Origin: Leptolyngbya sp. PCC 6406
GTDB taxonomy: Bacteria; Cyanobacteriota; Cyanobacteriia; Phormidesmidales; Phormidesmidaceae
Direction: 5' to 3'
NCBI RefSeq assembly: GCF_000332095.2
Contig: NZ_KI913949.1
Coordinates: 2,484,602-2,548,601, forward strand
DNA length: 64,000 bases
The position numbers and the translations under genes were made by a program. This document shows, piece after piece, positions 7,281-16,799 of the stretch. Numbering within the stretch: the stretch's first letter is position 1; each line of letters starts with the position of its first letter. The notes below the pieces were generated by a model. It saw only the letters and a program-made list of their open reading frames with translations, was not told the DNA's origin and made no database searches.

Positions 7281-7646
7281 CTAGACGGTCAGGTGGCGCT
7301 GACGTAGCAGTAGAAATAGCGGTAAACCACAGGAAAGGCCAACGCTAAAGGTTGCGATCGCACACAGGCACCACCACCACCGCGACAAACCTAGGCGGGG
7401 CAGTTCCACCCAGACCCAGACCAAAAACACCAGCGCCGAGATCACCAGATCAACGGCCAGATCGATCGCCACCCGATTCGCTAACGCTTGCCGCAAAAAT
7501 TCGCCCAGATCAAACCCAAATTGTTGAAAAAAGGGTGCCAAAAACCACCAGGGCAAAACCGAACCAATCCCTAGCAGCCCCAGGTAAACCCACTGCAACC
7601 AGGGTTGAGCAGGCCGAGCTAGTTGGGACGCAGATAGATTAGACAT
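7281..7646 (-). CDS. DUF2834 membrane protein
   Basis: The 121-aa protein has three to four membrane helices. It follows DUF2834: a first helix ending GSVLPWWFLAPFF, then FGFDLGEFLRQALANR, a second hydrophobic stretch with LVISALVFLVWVWVEL, and a last helix ending GLPLFLLLRQRH. The start was chosen at the ATG at 7646 because a GGAGG sits 8 nt upstream; the ATG at 7652 is too close to it. It is divergent from the XRE regulator at 7728, and the gap holds an inverted repeat, so the regulator may control both. Biochemical role unknown. Confidence 0.85.
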   Translation of the reverse strand: MSNLSASQLARPAQPWLQWVYLGLLGIGSVLPWWFLAPFFQQFGFDLGEFLRQALANRVAIDLAVDLVISALVFLVWVWVELPRLGLSRWWWCLCAIATFSVGLSCGLPLFLLLRQRHLTV

Positions 7647-7684
7647 AAACATAGCCTCCGTGGCAGAACGCCCCTATTGTGGTC

Positions 7685-7706
7685 AATTGAGATAATTGAC
7701 TCAATT
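7685..7706. promoter_or_regulatory. Inverted repeat between divergent DUF2834 and XRE genes
   Basis: AATTGAG and CTCAATT arms are separated by 8 bp within a CAATTGAGATAATTGACTCA context. It lies 22-43 bp upstream of the regulator start and ~40 bp upstream of the DUF2834 start. It is a candidate operator for the XRE protein encoded next to it. Confidence 0.5.
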
Positions 7707-7727
7707 ACCTAGGAGGTTATAGAAACT

Positions 7728-8573
7728 ATGAGCATCCCATCTGGAGTCCAGGTTCAAGCCTTTGGCACTCTGCTCAAGCATTGGCGTGGTCAGCAGAGTT
7801 GGAGCCAGTTAGATCTGGCCTGCCAGAGCGAGGTCTCGCAGCGCCACATCAGCTTTTTGGAGTCTGGGCGATCGCAGCCCAGCCGCGACATGGTGCTGCA
7901 CTTGGCCACGGTGCTGGCCGTTCCCTTACGGCAGCAAAACGTAATGCTCACGGCGGCGGGCTTTGCGCCCCTGTATTCAGAGCACGATCTGTCTGCCCCA
8001 GAGCTGGCCCCCATTCAGCAAGCCATCGATTTTATGCTGCACCAGCAAGACCCCTATCCCGCCCTAGTCATTGATCGCTACTGGACGCTACTGCAAGCCA
8101 ACCAGGGTGCCCTGCGGCTAATGGGCTGGCTGCTGGGTGATCGCCTCAGCACCCTAGAACAGCCGCTCAATATGATGTGGCTGATGATCCATCCCCAGGG
8201 ACTACGGCCCTACGTAGAAGATTGGAACACCGTTGCCGTCCCTCTTGTCCAACGTCTTCAGCAAGAGGCCCAGAGCGAAGGGCCATCTGGCCCCACAGCC
8301 CGGTTGCTGCAAGATCTCAGGGGAGAATTGCAAGATATCTCCCTTGCTACCCCAATCGCCAGCGGCCCGTTGCCGGTGCTGCCGATCACCTTTGTCAAAC
8401 CTGATGGTAAAGCCCACCAGCGGCTCAGCTTTTTCACCATTATTTCTACTCTGGGCACGCCGCGAGATATCACCCTGCAAGAGCTGCGGATAGAAACCCT
8501 GTTCCCCACTGATGCCGCGACCGCTGCCATGATGCAGAGTCTTCGCTTCTCGTCTGCTGCTACGACGGCATGA
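7728..8573 (+). CDS. XRE-family regulator with MmyB-like ligand-binding domain
   Basis: The 281-aa protein is preceded by AGGAGG 11 nt before the ATG. Residues ~10-65 form an XRE helix-turn-helix (FGTLLKHWRGQQSWSQLDLA, then SQRHISFLESGRSQPS, a canonical recognition-helix motif). Residues ~100-265 resemble the MmyB-like domain of these regulators (PYPALVIDRYWTLLQANQGA, then FFTIISTLGTPRDITLQELR). That domain has a PAS-like fold and may bind a fatty-acid-like ligand (family knowledge). It is divergent from the DUF2834 gene, with an inverted repeat between them. Autoregulation and control of DUF2834 are likely; the ligand is unknown. Confidence 0.9.
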   Translation: MSIPSGVQVQAFGTLLKHWRGQQSWSQLDLACQSEVSQRHISFLESGRSQPSRDMVLHLATVLAVPLRQQNVMLTAAGFAPLYSEHDLSAPELAPIQQAIDFMLHQQDPYPALVIDRYWTLLQANQGALRLMGWLLGDRLSTLEQPLNMMWLMIHPQGLRPYVEDWNTVAVPLVQRLQQEAQSEGPSGPTARLLQDLRGELQDISLATPIASGPLPVLPITFVKPDGKAHQRLSFFTIISTLGTPRDITLQELRIETLFPTDAATAAMMQSLRFSSAATTA

Positions 8574-8587
8574 CCGTGCCGACCCAG

Positions 8588-8718
8588 GGGTATCAACTCA
8601 AAGCGGGACAAATCTCCTGGGGAGGAGTCAGGAGTTAGGAGCCAGAATCCAGGAGAGTACTGACTCCTGACTCCTGAGTTCCTCGGAACCAATATTGTCT
8701 CGGCTTACATTGATGCCC
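8588..8718. mobile_element. MITE-C, copy 2
   Basis: About 131 bp with ends GGGTATCAACTCAAAGCGGG and (reverse complement) GGGCATCAATGTAAGCCGAG, very similar inside to copy 1. An imperfect target duplication is possible (CGACCCAG before, CGAACCAG after, 7 of 8). It lies between the XRE gene and feoC. Confidence 0.85.
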
Positions 8719-8763
8719 CCGAACCAGCCCCTGACTGGGATTTCAAAGGCCACCGCAAACGCG

Positions 8764-9036
8764 CTATATCCCGACCATATAGTCTTTGCAGGCCGATCTC
8801 CTCAGAATATGGGTTGTCTTTACCCCCACCCACTCATAGCACTCTAAGCTCAACAAATCACAGCCGGTACAGTCGGCACACTTCTCGGGAAGGGGCAAAG
8901 GGCGAATACGTCCCTTGCGGCTGAGTTTGGTCAGCATCGGTCTGAGTGCCTGACTGTCGGTATGAAAGTGCAGAGACAGGTCGGTAATAGAAACAATGCC
9001 GTGGTTGGCGATGTAGGTTTGAACGTCAAAAAGCAT
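8764..9036 (-). CDS. feoC: FeoC-like transcriptional regulator
   Basis: The 90-aa winged-helix protein starts at the ATG at 9036, 38 bp after the feoB stop on the same strand. Residues ~1-50 form the helix-turn-helix (IVSITDLSLHFHTDSQALRP, then LTKLSRKGRIRPL). A Cys cluster follows: C53, C56, C59 and C66 (CADCTGCDLLSLEC), as in FeoC proteins that bind an iron-sulfur cluster. FeoC family members modulate FeoB or feo expression in response to iron or oxygen. The third position in a feoA-feoB-feoC operon supports the call. Confidence 0.9.
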   Translation of the reverse strand: MLFDVQTYIANHGIVSITDLSLHFHTDSQALRPMLTKLSRKGRIRPLPLPEKCADCTGCDLLSLECYEWVGVKTTHILRRSACKDYMVGI

Positions 9037-9074
9037 GGTGGGATGTTGGTATGGGGAGGACCGTTTCTCTGCCC

Positions 9075-11408
9075 TTATCGCCCGTCTAGCACTACCATCC
9101 GCCGTCGCTGGGCGGGTCGAGAGTAGCGCATGGCGACGATAGTGGTGATGGCAACGCCGATCAATCCCAGGATCCAGGCGGCTGAGCTGCCGGGGTGTTG
9201 AGAAAAGGTCATCACCTGGTAGTACATGACCGCACTCCAGTAGGCGATGCAGGTGGTCCAGAGGCCAACAAAGACGGTCCATCCGGTATTGGTTTCGCGG
9301 TAGACAGCCCCCATGGCGGCTACGCAGGGAAAGTACATCAGCACGAACAGCAGGTAGGCAAAGGCCCCAGTCCGCCCGTCAAAGCGCAGGGCCATTTGGC
9401 CAAAGGTGGTGTGGGCAACGGCTTGTTCGGCGGCGGCGGTTTCGATATCGCTAATGGAGCCGACCGAGAGGCCAAGGGGGTCGAGCACCGTACCGGAGAG
9501 GGTAGCTAGGTTGGTGGGGATGGTGGCAAAGGCGGCACCAATATTGCCGAAGAAATCAAAGGTCTCGTCGCCCTGGTCCACGCCCCCAGCAGCGGCCTCA
9601 TCTCTGGCCAGTTGGCCATAGAGAGCGTCCAGGGTTCCCACTACGGCTTCTTTGGCAAAGCCTCCCGTAAAGATGCCGACGGTGGCGGGCCAATTGTCCT
9701 GGGTGAGGCCCATGGGGACAAAGGCGGGGGTAATGCTCTGGCTAAGGGCGCTGAGCACAGAGTTTTCGCTGTCTTCATTGCCAATAGAACCATCGGTACC
9801 GATGGAATTCAGTAGGCTGAGTACCATCACCATCACCACGATCACCCGTCCCGCTCTGAGAATAAAGGCTTGCAGTCGTTCCCAGGTGCGGAGCAGTACG
9901 CCTTTGAGCGTGGGTCGATGGTAGGTGGGTAGCTCCATCACAAAGGGGGCGGCCTCCCCGCTGAGCAGGGTGTATTTCATAATCAGTCCAGTGACGATGG
10001 CGACCCCCATACCGATGAGATACAGCGCGAACACCACATTTTGTCCGGCCCTGGGAAAGAAGGCGGCGGCGAACAGGGCATAGACCGGCAGGCGGGCACC
10101 GCAGGACATGAACGGGTTCATCAAGATAGTGAGAATGCGATCGCGCCGACTCTCCAGGGTCCGGGTCGCCATAATGGCGGGCACGTTGCAGCCAAAACCC
10201 ACCAGCATCGGCACAAAGGATTTCCCCGGTAGCCCCACAAAACGCATAAAGCGATCCATCACAAAGGCAGCGCGAGCCATATAGCCGCTGTCTTCTAACA
10301 GGGCCATAAATAAAAACAGACAGGCAATCACGGGGATAAAGGTAGCCACGATCTGAATCCCGCCACCCATGCCGTTAGCAAGCACCACCTGGACAATGTC
10401 GGGTACTCCGATCGTCGCTAGCAGGTGGCCAAAGCCCTCGACAAAAACGGTGCTAAAGAGAATGTCGAAAAAGTCGATAAAGGCGCTGCCCACGTTAATG
10501 GCAAACATAAACAGCAGGTACATCACTCCCAAAAAGATGGGAATGCCTAGCCAGCGATTTAGCACGATCTGATCGATCTGGTCGGAGCGCGTCAGGCTGA
10601 CCTGGCGCGGACGGGTCGCCACGTCGCTCACCAGGCGGTGGGCGTAGCCATAGCGACTGTCGGCCACGGCGATGTCAATATCGTCTCCCAGCACCCGGTG
10701 AATGCGGTGGCGCTGTTCGGCTACCAGGGGCAGTAGGTCATTAGACGGGTGGGGACCATGGCTGTCGTCGTATTCCAGTAGCTTCAGCGCTCTCCAGCGA
10801 TCTCGGGGAGTAGGGTCGCCTGTGCCAGCGATCGCCGGGGTGAGTACTGCCAACGCCTCTTCAATCAGCGCGGGGTATACCACTCGGGCGGCGGGGCGAT
10901 AGGGGCTCACCAAAAATTCGTTCAGTACGGCCTTCAGTGCGTCCAAGCCCTGCCCCCGAGAGGCCACTATCGGCACCACCGGACAGCCCAACCGCGCCGA
11001 TAACAACTGCGGATTGACACGGATGCCGTGCTCCTGTGCCACATCGATCATATTGAGTACCACCACCAGGGGCAGCCCCATCTCTAGAATTTGGGTGGTG
11101 AGGTAGAGGTTGCGCTCTAGGTTCGAGGCATCGACGATATCCACCACCACCTGGGCAGTCTCAGAAAGCAGATAGTCACGGGCGATCGCTTCATCCACGC
11201 TGCCCTCGTCCTCTGAGTCAATGGCGTAGATACCAGGCAGGTCTACAACGGTGATAGTGCGATCGCAGTAGCGGTAGCTGCCTTCCTTGCGATCGACAGT
11301 GACCCCAGGCCAGTTGCCCACCCGCTGGTTAGCCCCTGTTAAGCCGTTAAAAAGCGTTGTTTTGCCACAGTTGGGGTTGCCAATCAGGGCGATTGTCCAG
11401 TCTGCCAT
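9075..11408 (-). CDS. feoB: Ferrous iron transporter FeoB
   Basis: The 777-aa protein is read from the ATG at 11408 (MADWTIALIG). The frame continues 15 codons upstream, but the G1 motif GNPNCGKT at residues 10-17 fits a normal FeoB N-terminus with this start. G3 appears as DLPG and G4 as NMID. The C-terminal half is a polytopic membrane domain with two Gate regions, including the SCGARLPVY motif whose Cys is conserved in FeoB. FeoB imports Fe(II) across the inner membrane, coupled to its N-terminal G domain. It lies between feoA (107 bp upstream) and feoC. Confidence 0.97.
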   Translation of the reverse strand: MADWTIALIGNPNCGKTTLFNGLTGANQRVGNWPGVTVDRKEGSYRYCDRTITVVDLPGIYAIDSEDEGSVDEAIARDYLLSETAQVVVDIVDASNLERNLYLTTQILEMGLPLVVVLNMIDVAQEHGIRVNPQLLSARLGCPVVPIVASRGQGLDALKAVLNEFLVSPYRPAARVVYPALIEEALAVLTPAIAGTGDPTPRDRWRALKLLEYDDSHGPHPSNDLLPLVAEQRHRIHRVLGDDIDIAVADSRYGYAHRLVSDVATRPRQVSLTRSDQIDQIVLNRWLGIPIFLGVMYLLFMFAINVGSAFIDFFDILFSTVFVEGFGHLLATIGVPDIVQVVLANGMGGGIQIVATFIPVIACLFLFMALLEDSGYMARAAFVMDRFMRFVGLPGKSFVPMLVGFGCNVPAIMATRTLESRRDRILTILMNPFMSCGARLPVYALFAAAFFPRAGQNVVFALYLIGMGVAIVTGLIMKYTLLSGEAAPFVMELPTYHRPTLKGVLLRTWERLQAFILRAGRVIVVMVMVLSLLNSIGTDGSIGNEDSENSVLSALSQSITPAFVPMGLTQDNWPATVGIFTGGFAKEAVVGTLDALYGQLARDEAAAGGVDQGDETFDFFGNIGAAFATIPTNLATLSGTVLDPLGLSVGSISDIETAAAEQAVAHTTFGQMALRFDGRTGAFAYLLFVLMYFPCVAAMGAVYRETNTGWTVFVGLWTTCIAYWSAVMYYQVMTFSQHPGSSAAWILGLIGVAITTIVAMRYSRPAQRRRMVVLDGR

Positions 11409-11515
11409 AGGGATCCTCCGGGAAAAGGAATGGGTTGCAGGTGTCAGGTTCAAGGGTGCAAGCGGCGCTGGGTGGGCAGGTGAGGTGAGGCGCAGGGCCA
11501 GCTTTGAGCCCTGCT

Positions 11516-12184
11516 CTAATCGGTCGTCACCTTGACTTTCAGGGCAGATGCCTCACCTTTGCGCAGGCTGAGTTTAAAGCCCCGGACTTCAATTTCAATT
11601 GGGTCGCCCATAGGGGCCTGACGGGTGACGGTGAACTGGGTGCCGGGGGTGAGCCCCATCGACAACAGCTTTTCCCGATAGGGGCGTGGCCCTTTTTCGT
11701 AGCCCAGAATGTGGCCCGATTGACCCACGGCCAAGGCACCCAAGTGCAGGGGAGCGGTCATAACGGCGGCACCCGTTGCAGCCTGTGAAGGGGCAAAGGT
11801 GGGATCAATCGCCAGATGAGCAGTGGTTACGATGACCCGGTGGGCCATGCCGGCCCCCAGGCCCAAGCGGCAGCCTTGCAGCCCGACAACCACCGCACCG
11901 CTCGCCGTGCGGCTCACCAGGGTAATCTCGGCCCCCTGAACAATACCTAGATCTGTGAGACGGCGCACCATACGGTGACCGCCCTGAATTTGCCAGACCC
12001 AAAGGCGATCGCCCATCGATGCCATGGCCAAGGGCAAACGGCCACCAGCGGCTTTGGCAGACTCACCGTCTACCGATAGAAGCGGCACATCAGGTAGGTC
12101 AGCCGTGCTGCCCGCAAAAGTCATTGGCCCCAGCGGGGCTTTTCCAGTAGCGTCAGTTGCGGCCTCAGCAGAAAACGAATCCAT
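11516..12184 (-). CDS. feoA: FeoA protein with two tandem FeoA domains
   Basis: The product has 222 aa from the ATG at 12184, which is preceded by GGAG; upstream in-frame codons lack an ATG. Typical FeoA is a single ~75-aa SH3-like domain. Here residues ~55-120 (GHRMVRRLTDLGIVQGAEIT) and ~150-222 (GPRPYREKLLSMGLTPGTQF) each carry the L-x-x-M/L-G-L/I-x-x-G FeoA signature, so the protein is a tandem duplication. A ~50-residue low-complexity N-terminal extension precedes them. FeoA assists FeoB in Fe(II) uptake. It is the first gene of the feo operon, behind a Fur-box-like palindrome. Confidence 0.93.
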   Translation of the reverse strand: MDSFSAEAATDATGKAPLGPMTFAGSTADLPDVPLLSVDGESAKAAGGRLPLAMASMGDRLWVWQIQGGHRMVRRLTDLGIVQGAEITLVSRTASGAVVVGLQGCRLGLGAGMAHRVIVTTAHLAIDPTFAPSQAATGAAVMTAPLHLGALAVGQSGHILGYEKGPRPYREKLLSMGLTPGTQFTVTRQAPMGDPIEIEVRGFKLSLRKGEASALKVKVTTD

Positions 12185-12214
12185 GGGTAGCTCCAATGCT
12201 AAATCGAGCAAAAT

Positions 12215-12265
12215 TGATAGGAAAACTTATCATTTAATTCAAGGACTGATGACAATAGATCATCA
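12215..12265 (-). promoter_or_regulatory. Candidate Fur box(es) upstream of feoA
   Basis: A 19-bp palindrome at 12247-12265 has 6-bp arms TGATGA/TCATCA and a 7-bp spacer. A second, weaker one at 12215-12232 has arms TGATA/TATCA. The 19-bp size and AT-rich GATxA character resemble Fur boxes, and the position is right for the feo operon. Assignment to Fur is inference. Confidence 0.5.
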
Positions 12266-12501
12266 AACAAAGCTGATCAACTCTTAGGACAGAAAGGATT
12301 TATGGAGGGATCAGGGAGTTGCCTTGATAAGTCTGACGCCGATGTTACCGTTGCCTAGCGCCATCCCAAATAAGATTCACTCTCAATAAATACCAGATTT
12401 TTTCCTGAGTATTTTTACCTTGGAACAAACCGTTGCCAAGCTTGATGAAGCGCCGCACCAACTTTACTGACTGTAATCATCCAGCTACCGGCGGGCTCCC
12501 T

Positions 12502-12871
12502 CTAGTCCTCTGCGGCGTAAATACCCTAACCGTTCTATCGTGGTACACTTATCGCCGTTCGGCTGAGCGTTCGACTGATCTCACGCCGATCACGCCGAAG
12601 CCCTAGCCCTCTCCCAAGGGAAGCTACCGTGTACACATAAGTCACTGTTTGATGTGCATCCCGGCCTGACCCCCTCTAACTCCCCTTTGGAAAGGGGGAG
12701 GACAAGAGCAATTTCGGTCTCCCCCCTTTCCAAGGGGGGACTAAGGGGGGTTTCCAAAGAGCAGAAGTACCCATCAGAAATGTGTGTACACCGTAGCCCA
12801 AGGGAAGAGGGGACCGGAAAAGGTTAAGCTGGCGCGACAATAGTAGGCTGATTTACGCCCTGCGGTACTAG
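12502..12871. mobile_element. MITE-A, copy 1, interrupted by MITE-B
   Basis: The outer ends are CTAGTCCTCTGCGGCGTAAA (left) and CTAGTACCGCAGGGCGTAAA (right, reverse complement). Without the nested element (12623-12797) and its duplicated target the element is ~186 bp. The two ends differ beyond the first ~20 bp; other copies at 14971, 17550 and 60013 show the same two end types in either orientation. Confidence 0.85.
12623..12797. mobile_element. MITE-B nested in MITE-A, 9-bp target duplication
   Basis: The 175-bp element has inverted ends GCTACCGTGTACACATAAGT and GCTACGGTGTACACACATTT. It is flanked by a perfect 9-bp duplication CCAAGGGAA (12614-12622 and 12798-12806). Its interior contains the palindromic motif CCCCTTTCCAAGGGGGGACT, which recurs at ~17020 and ~24095. 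Confidence 0.9.
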
Positions 12872-13160
12872 TCTGGAGACGACTCCAACGGAGTAACGGA
12901 GCGAAGCGAAGTCGAGACATCTCGGTTGGTGGTGGAGTCCGAGATTCCTACTTGCGTCGGAATGACAGCATTTACAGCATTTAATTATGTCCACCTACTT
13001 ACCACTCTAGGATCACCGCTCGACATTGCAAGCAGGTTAACTGCTGGAGTCCTGCTGGAGTAATTGGTGAGTGCCAGTTGAATTGGCGAGATAGGCGGCG
13101 GTGGCCAAAGCTGGCGGGGTAGCTGGATCGAGCTGAGCGATAAGTCCGTAGAGCCTTTGG
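12872..13160. other. Intergenic region with a degenerate repeat
   Basis: No gene is visible. Bases 12883-12970 (GACTCCAACGGAGTAACGGA and following) resemble 33497-33605 and look like an old repeat element with inverted TCGGAAT-type ends. Confidence 0.4.
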
Positions 13161-14147
13161 TTAGGGTTGATGACTTAGGGCCGCAGGCGGTGTGGCTAGC
13201 GAATGATCAGGTGGCACCCCCTGCCACAGGGCTGTGCTGAGGTAGCGCTCCCCCGCGCTGGGTTGGATGATCACAATGCGCTGGTTGCGGTAGCGATCGT
13301 GTTGGCCGATCTGTAACCCGGCATAGACCGCCGCCCCGGTTGAAATACCGCCCATAATGCCTTCTTGTTGGGCCAATTGTCGTCCAGTTTCGTAGGCTTG
13401 GGCCTCGGTGACCGTAACAATTTCATCGATCAAATCTGCTCGTAAGACATCGGGAATAAATCCGGCCCCAATGCCTTGGAGATCATGCGCCCCTGCCGGT
13501 TGACCGCTCAGTACGGCACTGTGGGCCGGTTCAACTGCCACAATCTGAAGGTTAGGATTTTGCTGCTTGAGGTACTGTCCAGCCCCTGTGAGGGTGCCTC
13601 CTGTTCCCACACCCACCACTAAAACCGCCAGATCCCCATCGGTATCCTGCCAGATTTCAGGGCCGGTGGTTTCATAGTGAATTTTAGGATTGGCGGGATT
13701 GCTGAATTGGTGGGGTGAGAAGGCATTCGGCAGCGTGGTGAGGAGGTAATTGGCGTGGGCGATCGCCCCTGGCATATCGTCTGCGGCGGGAGTCAAGATC
13801 ACCTCCGCTCCATAGGCTTGCACGATTTGCTGTCGTTCCTGACTCATATTGTCGGGCATGGTTAGAATCAGGCGATAGCCCTTGGCAGCACACACCATGG
13901 CTAACCCAATACCTGTATTGCCGGAGGTTGCCTCCACGATCGTCGAGGTTCCCGGTTGAACCAAGCCTGCCTGTTCGGCTTCGAGCATCATACTGACGGC
14001 GATTCGATCTTTCACAGACTTAGCCGGATTCATGCCTTCTAGCTTCAGCACAATTTCGGCGATACAGCCACACTGCTGGGGCAAGCGTTGCAGCTTGACT
14101 AGCGGGGTGTGACCTATAACTTCAGTAATGTCACTATGGATGGGCAT
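13161..14147 (-). CDS. cysK: Cysteine synthase (O-acetylserine sulfhydrylase)
   Basis: The 328-aa, fold-type-II PLP enzyme makes cysteine from O-acetylserine and sulfide. The PLP lysine is in NPAKSVKDR (K46), the substrate loop is TSGNTG (~residues 74-79), and the phosphate-binding loop is GVGTGGTLTG (~residues 182-191). PSAGERYLST near the C-terminus is also typical of CysK. Length and motif order fit CysK/CysM rather than cystathionine beta-synthase, as there is no CBS domain. The gene stands alone between MITE-rich gaps. Confidence 0.95.
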   Translation of the reverse strand: MPIHSDITEVIGHTPLVKLQRLPQQCGCIAEIVLKLEGMNPAKSVKDRIAVSMMLEAEQAGLVQPGTSTIVEATSGNTGIGLAMVCAAKGYRLILTMPDNMSQERQQIVQAYGAEVILTPAADDMPGAIAHANYLLTTLPNAFSPHQFSNPANPKIHYETTGPEIWQDTDGDLAVLVVGVGTGGTLTGAGQYLKQQNPNLQIVAVEPAHSAVLSGQPAGAHDLQGIGAGFIPDVLRADLIDEIVTVTEAQAYETGRQLAQQEGIMGGISTGAAVYAGLQIGQHDRYRNQRIVIIQPSAGERYLSTALWQGVPPDHSLATPPAALSHQP

Positions 14148-14536
14148 AAGGTTCAGCCTTTTACTTGGCAGTTTCTTATCATCTCAGGTGCGTTAAATCA
14201 GAGTTTGAAAATCTCAAGGCTTTCGTAGAGATCGGCAATTTTAAGATGCCAGTGCGCCACTCCAGTTTTGGCTATGGCGATCACTATTGTCCTATGCGCG
14301 CTGGCCACAGCTATGGATCGGCCTAATGACCCTCGGCTCAATGACCCTTGGCCCAATGTTAAAGTGAAGCCACATCAACGGGTTCAGGAGCTGGTCCCAT
14401 GACCCATCAACCCGGTACCCTGATTCACTACTCTGAGTCCGATAGCGCCTTGTCAGCGATCTAGCTTCCTAAATCCCCCATTCTGGGGGACTCGGGCTAT
14501 GGTTATTAACCCAGGATTAGATTTGGGGACAATCCT
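14148..14536. other. Intergenic region between divergent cysK and ycf20-like genes
   Basis: About 390 bp must hold both promoters. Short imperfect repeats of CAATGACCCTTGG type are visible at ~14320-14360. I see no gene, RNA or clear operator. Confidence 0.4.
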
Positions 14537-14875
14537 ATGCAGCGGACTCGTCTGGCTACCCTCGTGGACACCCTAGCCAACCAATTTGGGCGGTGGGTGT
14601 TTAATCCCTGGCGGCGGCTGTCGTTGGTGATTATTGGTCTGCTGTTTGGCAACTTTTTTGGCATTGCGATCGCATCTATTGCGGGCCAAACAGCAGACCT
14701 AGACGTAGTCGTATCAGCCTTTTTACTAGCGGCAGTGGAAATCACAAGCTGGATCGTCTATCGCCGCCCTCGACCTAAGGAAGGCCAATCGAGTTTGCTT
14801 CTGGAGGTTTTGAATGCCTTCAAGATTGGCATCACCTACGCCCTGTTTGTAGAAGCCTTCAAACTGGGTAGTTAG
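14537..14875 (+). CDS. Ycf20-like DUF565 membrane protein
   Basis: The 112-aa protein has the DUF565/Ycf20 layout. A basic N-terminus with NQFGRWVFNPWRRLSLVIIG leads into helix 1 (LLFGNFFGIAIASIAGQTAD). Helix 2 is around residues 57-74, followed by the polar loop YRRPRPKEGQSSL, and helix 3 lies near the end (FKIGITYALFVEAFKLGS). The family is confined to cyanobacteria and plastids; in algae it is linked to non-photochemical quenching. Monocistronic here. Confidence 0.9.
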   Translation: MQRTRLATLVDTLANQFGRWVFNPWRRLSLVIIGLLFGNFFGIAIASIAGQTADLDVVVSAFLLAAVEITSWIVYRRPRPKEGQSSLLLEVLNAFKIGITYALFVEAFKLGS

Positions 14876-14970
14876 GTGAGTTGGAAGCAGAAAGCCGTAG
14901 GATGTTTGCCCAGTGGGCTGGGGTTGAATTTTGAGGGTCTTCGACCCGTCAAAATTTTCCTGCCGGAACA

Positions 14971-15141
14971 CTAGTACCGCAGGGCGTAAATCAGCCCACT
15001 ATCGTGGCACCAGCCCAACCTTTTCCGAAGCCCTAGCCCCCTGGGAGAGGGCTAGGGCTTCGGCGTGAGCTCAGCCGAACGGTGAGGGGCCGAGGTGTAC
15101 CACGATGAAACAGTCAGAGTATTTGCGCCGCCCGATACTAG
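14971..15141. mobile_element. MITE-A, copy 2
   Basis: The 171-bp element starts CTAGTACCGCAGGGCGTAAA and ends in the inverted CTAGTATCGGGCGGCGCAAA. Its interior has a strong stem around AAGCCCTAGCCCCCTGGGAG. It lies between the ycf20-like gene and the 3' end of leuA, where its hairpin could also help terminate leuA transcription. Confidence 0.85.
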
Positions 15142-15176
15142 TGGCCAGTTACTCCCAGTCCCTAGGCTCCCTGACG

Positions 15177-16799
15177 CTATAGGGTGGCGGTGGCCAACTC
15201 ATCTCGCTGGGGGTGGAGGGCTTGACCCGATTGCAGGGTCGTGTAGAGGCGGTTCAGCGCATTCAAGTACGCCTGGGTAGAGGCCACGACGATGTCAGTA
15301 TTGGCGGCATGGCCGGAGAAGACCTGATTTTCGTGGCGCACCCGAATGGTCACCTCGCCCATGGCATCAATGCCTGCGGTGACGGACTGTACCGAAAACT
15401 CGATCAGCTCATTGGGAATATTCACCACCCGGTTCACTGCCTTATACACCGCATCCACGGGACCAGTCCCGGTGGCGGCGTCGGTCAACTCCTGGCCCTC
15501 GGGGGTACGGAGGGTGACCGTGGCCGTCGGGCAGGAATGATCACCACAGGAAACCTGGACCAGCTCTAGATGGAAATGCTCGGGAGCCTGTTGGGTTTCA
15601 TCGTTGACAAGGGCCAAAATGTCCCAGTCAGTGACAGTCTTTTTCTTATCCGCCAAATCTTTGAACCGGACAAAGGCGCGATTGAGATCCTGGTCCCCCA
15701 GGTCATGACCCAATTCCTTCAGGCGGCTGCGGAAGGCATTGCGGCCCGAGTGTTTGCCCAGCACAATCTGGTTTTTATTGAGGCCAATGGACTCGGCATC
15801 CATGATCTCGTAGGTGAGTTTGTTCTTCAGCACCCCGTCTTGGTGAATGCCGGACTCGTGGGCAAAGGCGTTGGCTCCGACGATGGCCTTGTTGGGCTGG
15901 ACAAACATCCCGGTCAGGTTGGACACCAGGCGGGAGGTTTGGTAGATCTCCTGGGTATTGATGTGGGTCAAGGGGGCGTCTGATTCTACGGGACGCCCGA
16001 GGAAGGGGTTGTAGTAGCTGCGGCGCACATGCATGGCCATGACCAACTCTTCTAGGGCGGCATTTCCGGCCCGTTCGCCGATGCCGTTGATGGTGCATTC
16101 CAACTGTCGGGCACCGTTTTTCACCGCCTCTAGGAAGTTGGCGACGGCTAAACCCAGATCATTGTGGCCGTGGACGGAGATGATGGCTTGGTCAATGTTG
16201 GGCACGTTGTCGCGAATGCCGCGAATCATGGTGCCAAATTCGCTGGGGGTGAGGTAGCCGACGGTGTCGGGGATGTTGACGGTGGTGGCTCCTGCCGCGA
16301 TCGCGGCCTCTAGCACCTGATGCATAAAGGCAGGATCGGATCGGCCCGCATCCTCAGGGGAGAATTCCACATCGTCGGTGAAGGTCTTGGCATAGGCCAC
16401 CATTTCCTTCGTAATGGCCAACACCTCTTCCCGATTCTTGCGCAGTTTGTACTGCATGTGAATGTCAGAGGTGGCGATGAAGGTATGGATGCGGCCCTTG
16501 GCAGCCGGTGCGATCGCATTTCCAGCGGCTTCAATATCCTGCTTGGTGGCGCGGGCAAGACCACAGATTACTGGGCCATCTTCAGTCCCCACCTGGTCGG
16601 CGATTTTCTGCACCGCCTCGAAGTCACCAGGGCTCGCGAAGGGAAAACCCGCTTCAATGATGTCTACCCCAAGTCGAGCCAGTTGCCGTGCGATCGTGAG
16701 CTTTTCATCCACATTTAGGGTGGCACCGGGGGACTGTTCCCCATCACGCAATGTGGTGTCAAAGATTAGGATGCGGTCTGGCTGCGACAGGTTACTCAT
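15177..16799 (-). CDS. leuA: 2-isopropylmalate synthase
   Basis: The 540-aa protein is the first committed enzyme of leucine synthesis, condensing 2-oxoisovalerate with acetyl-CoA. The N-terminal TIM barrel starts with [13 protein letters not shown] (metal-binding Asp and Arg) and contains [14 protein letters not shown] with the metal-binding Hx[19 protein letters not shown] is also canonical. The C-terminal third (~390-520) is the LeuA dimerisation/allosteric domain expected to bind leucine ([13 protein letters not shown]). Full length; MSNLSQ start. Monocistronic. Confidence 0.97.
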   Translation of the reverse strand: MSNLSQPDRILIFDTTLRDGEQSPGATLNVDEKLTIARQLARLGVDIIEAGFPFASPGDFEAVQKIADQVGTEDGPVICGLARATKQDIEAAGNAIAPAAKGRIHTFIATSDIHMQYKLRKNREEVLAITKEMVAYAKTFTDDVEFSPEDAGRSDPAFMHQVLEAAIAAGATTVNIPDTVGYLTPSEFGTMIRGIRDNVPNIDQAIISVHGHNDLGLAVANFLEAVKNGARQLECTINGIGERAGNAALEELVMAMHVRRSYYNPFLGRPVESDAPLTHINTQEIYQTSRLVSNLTGMFVQPNKAIVGANAFAHESGIHQDGVLKNKLTYEIMDAESIGLNKNQIVLGKHSGRNAFRSRLKELGHDLGDQDLNRAFVRFKDLADKKKTVTDWDILALVNDETQQAPEHFHLELVQVSCGDHSCPTATVTLRTPEGQELTDAATGTGPVDAVYKAVNRVVNIPNELIEFSVQSVTAGIDAMGEVTIRVRHENQVFSGHAANTDIVVASTQAYLNALNRLYTTLQSGQALHPQRDELATATL

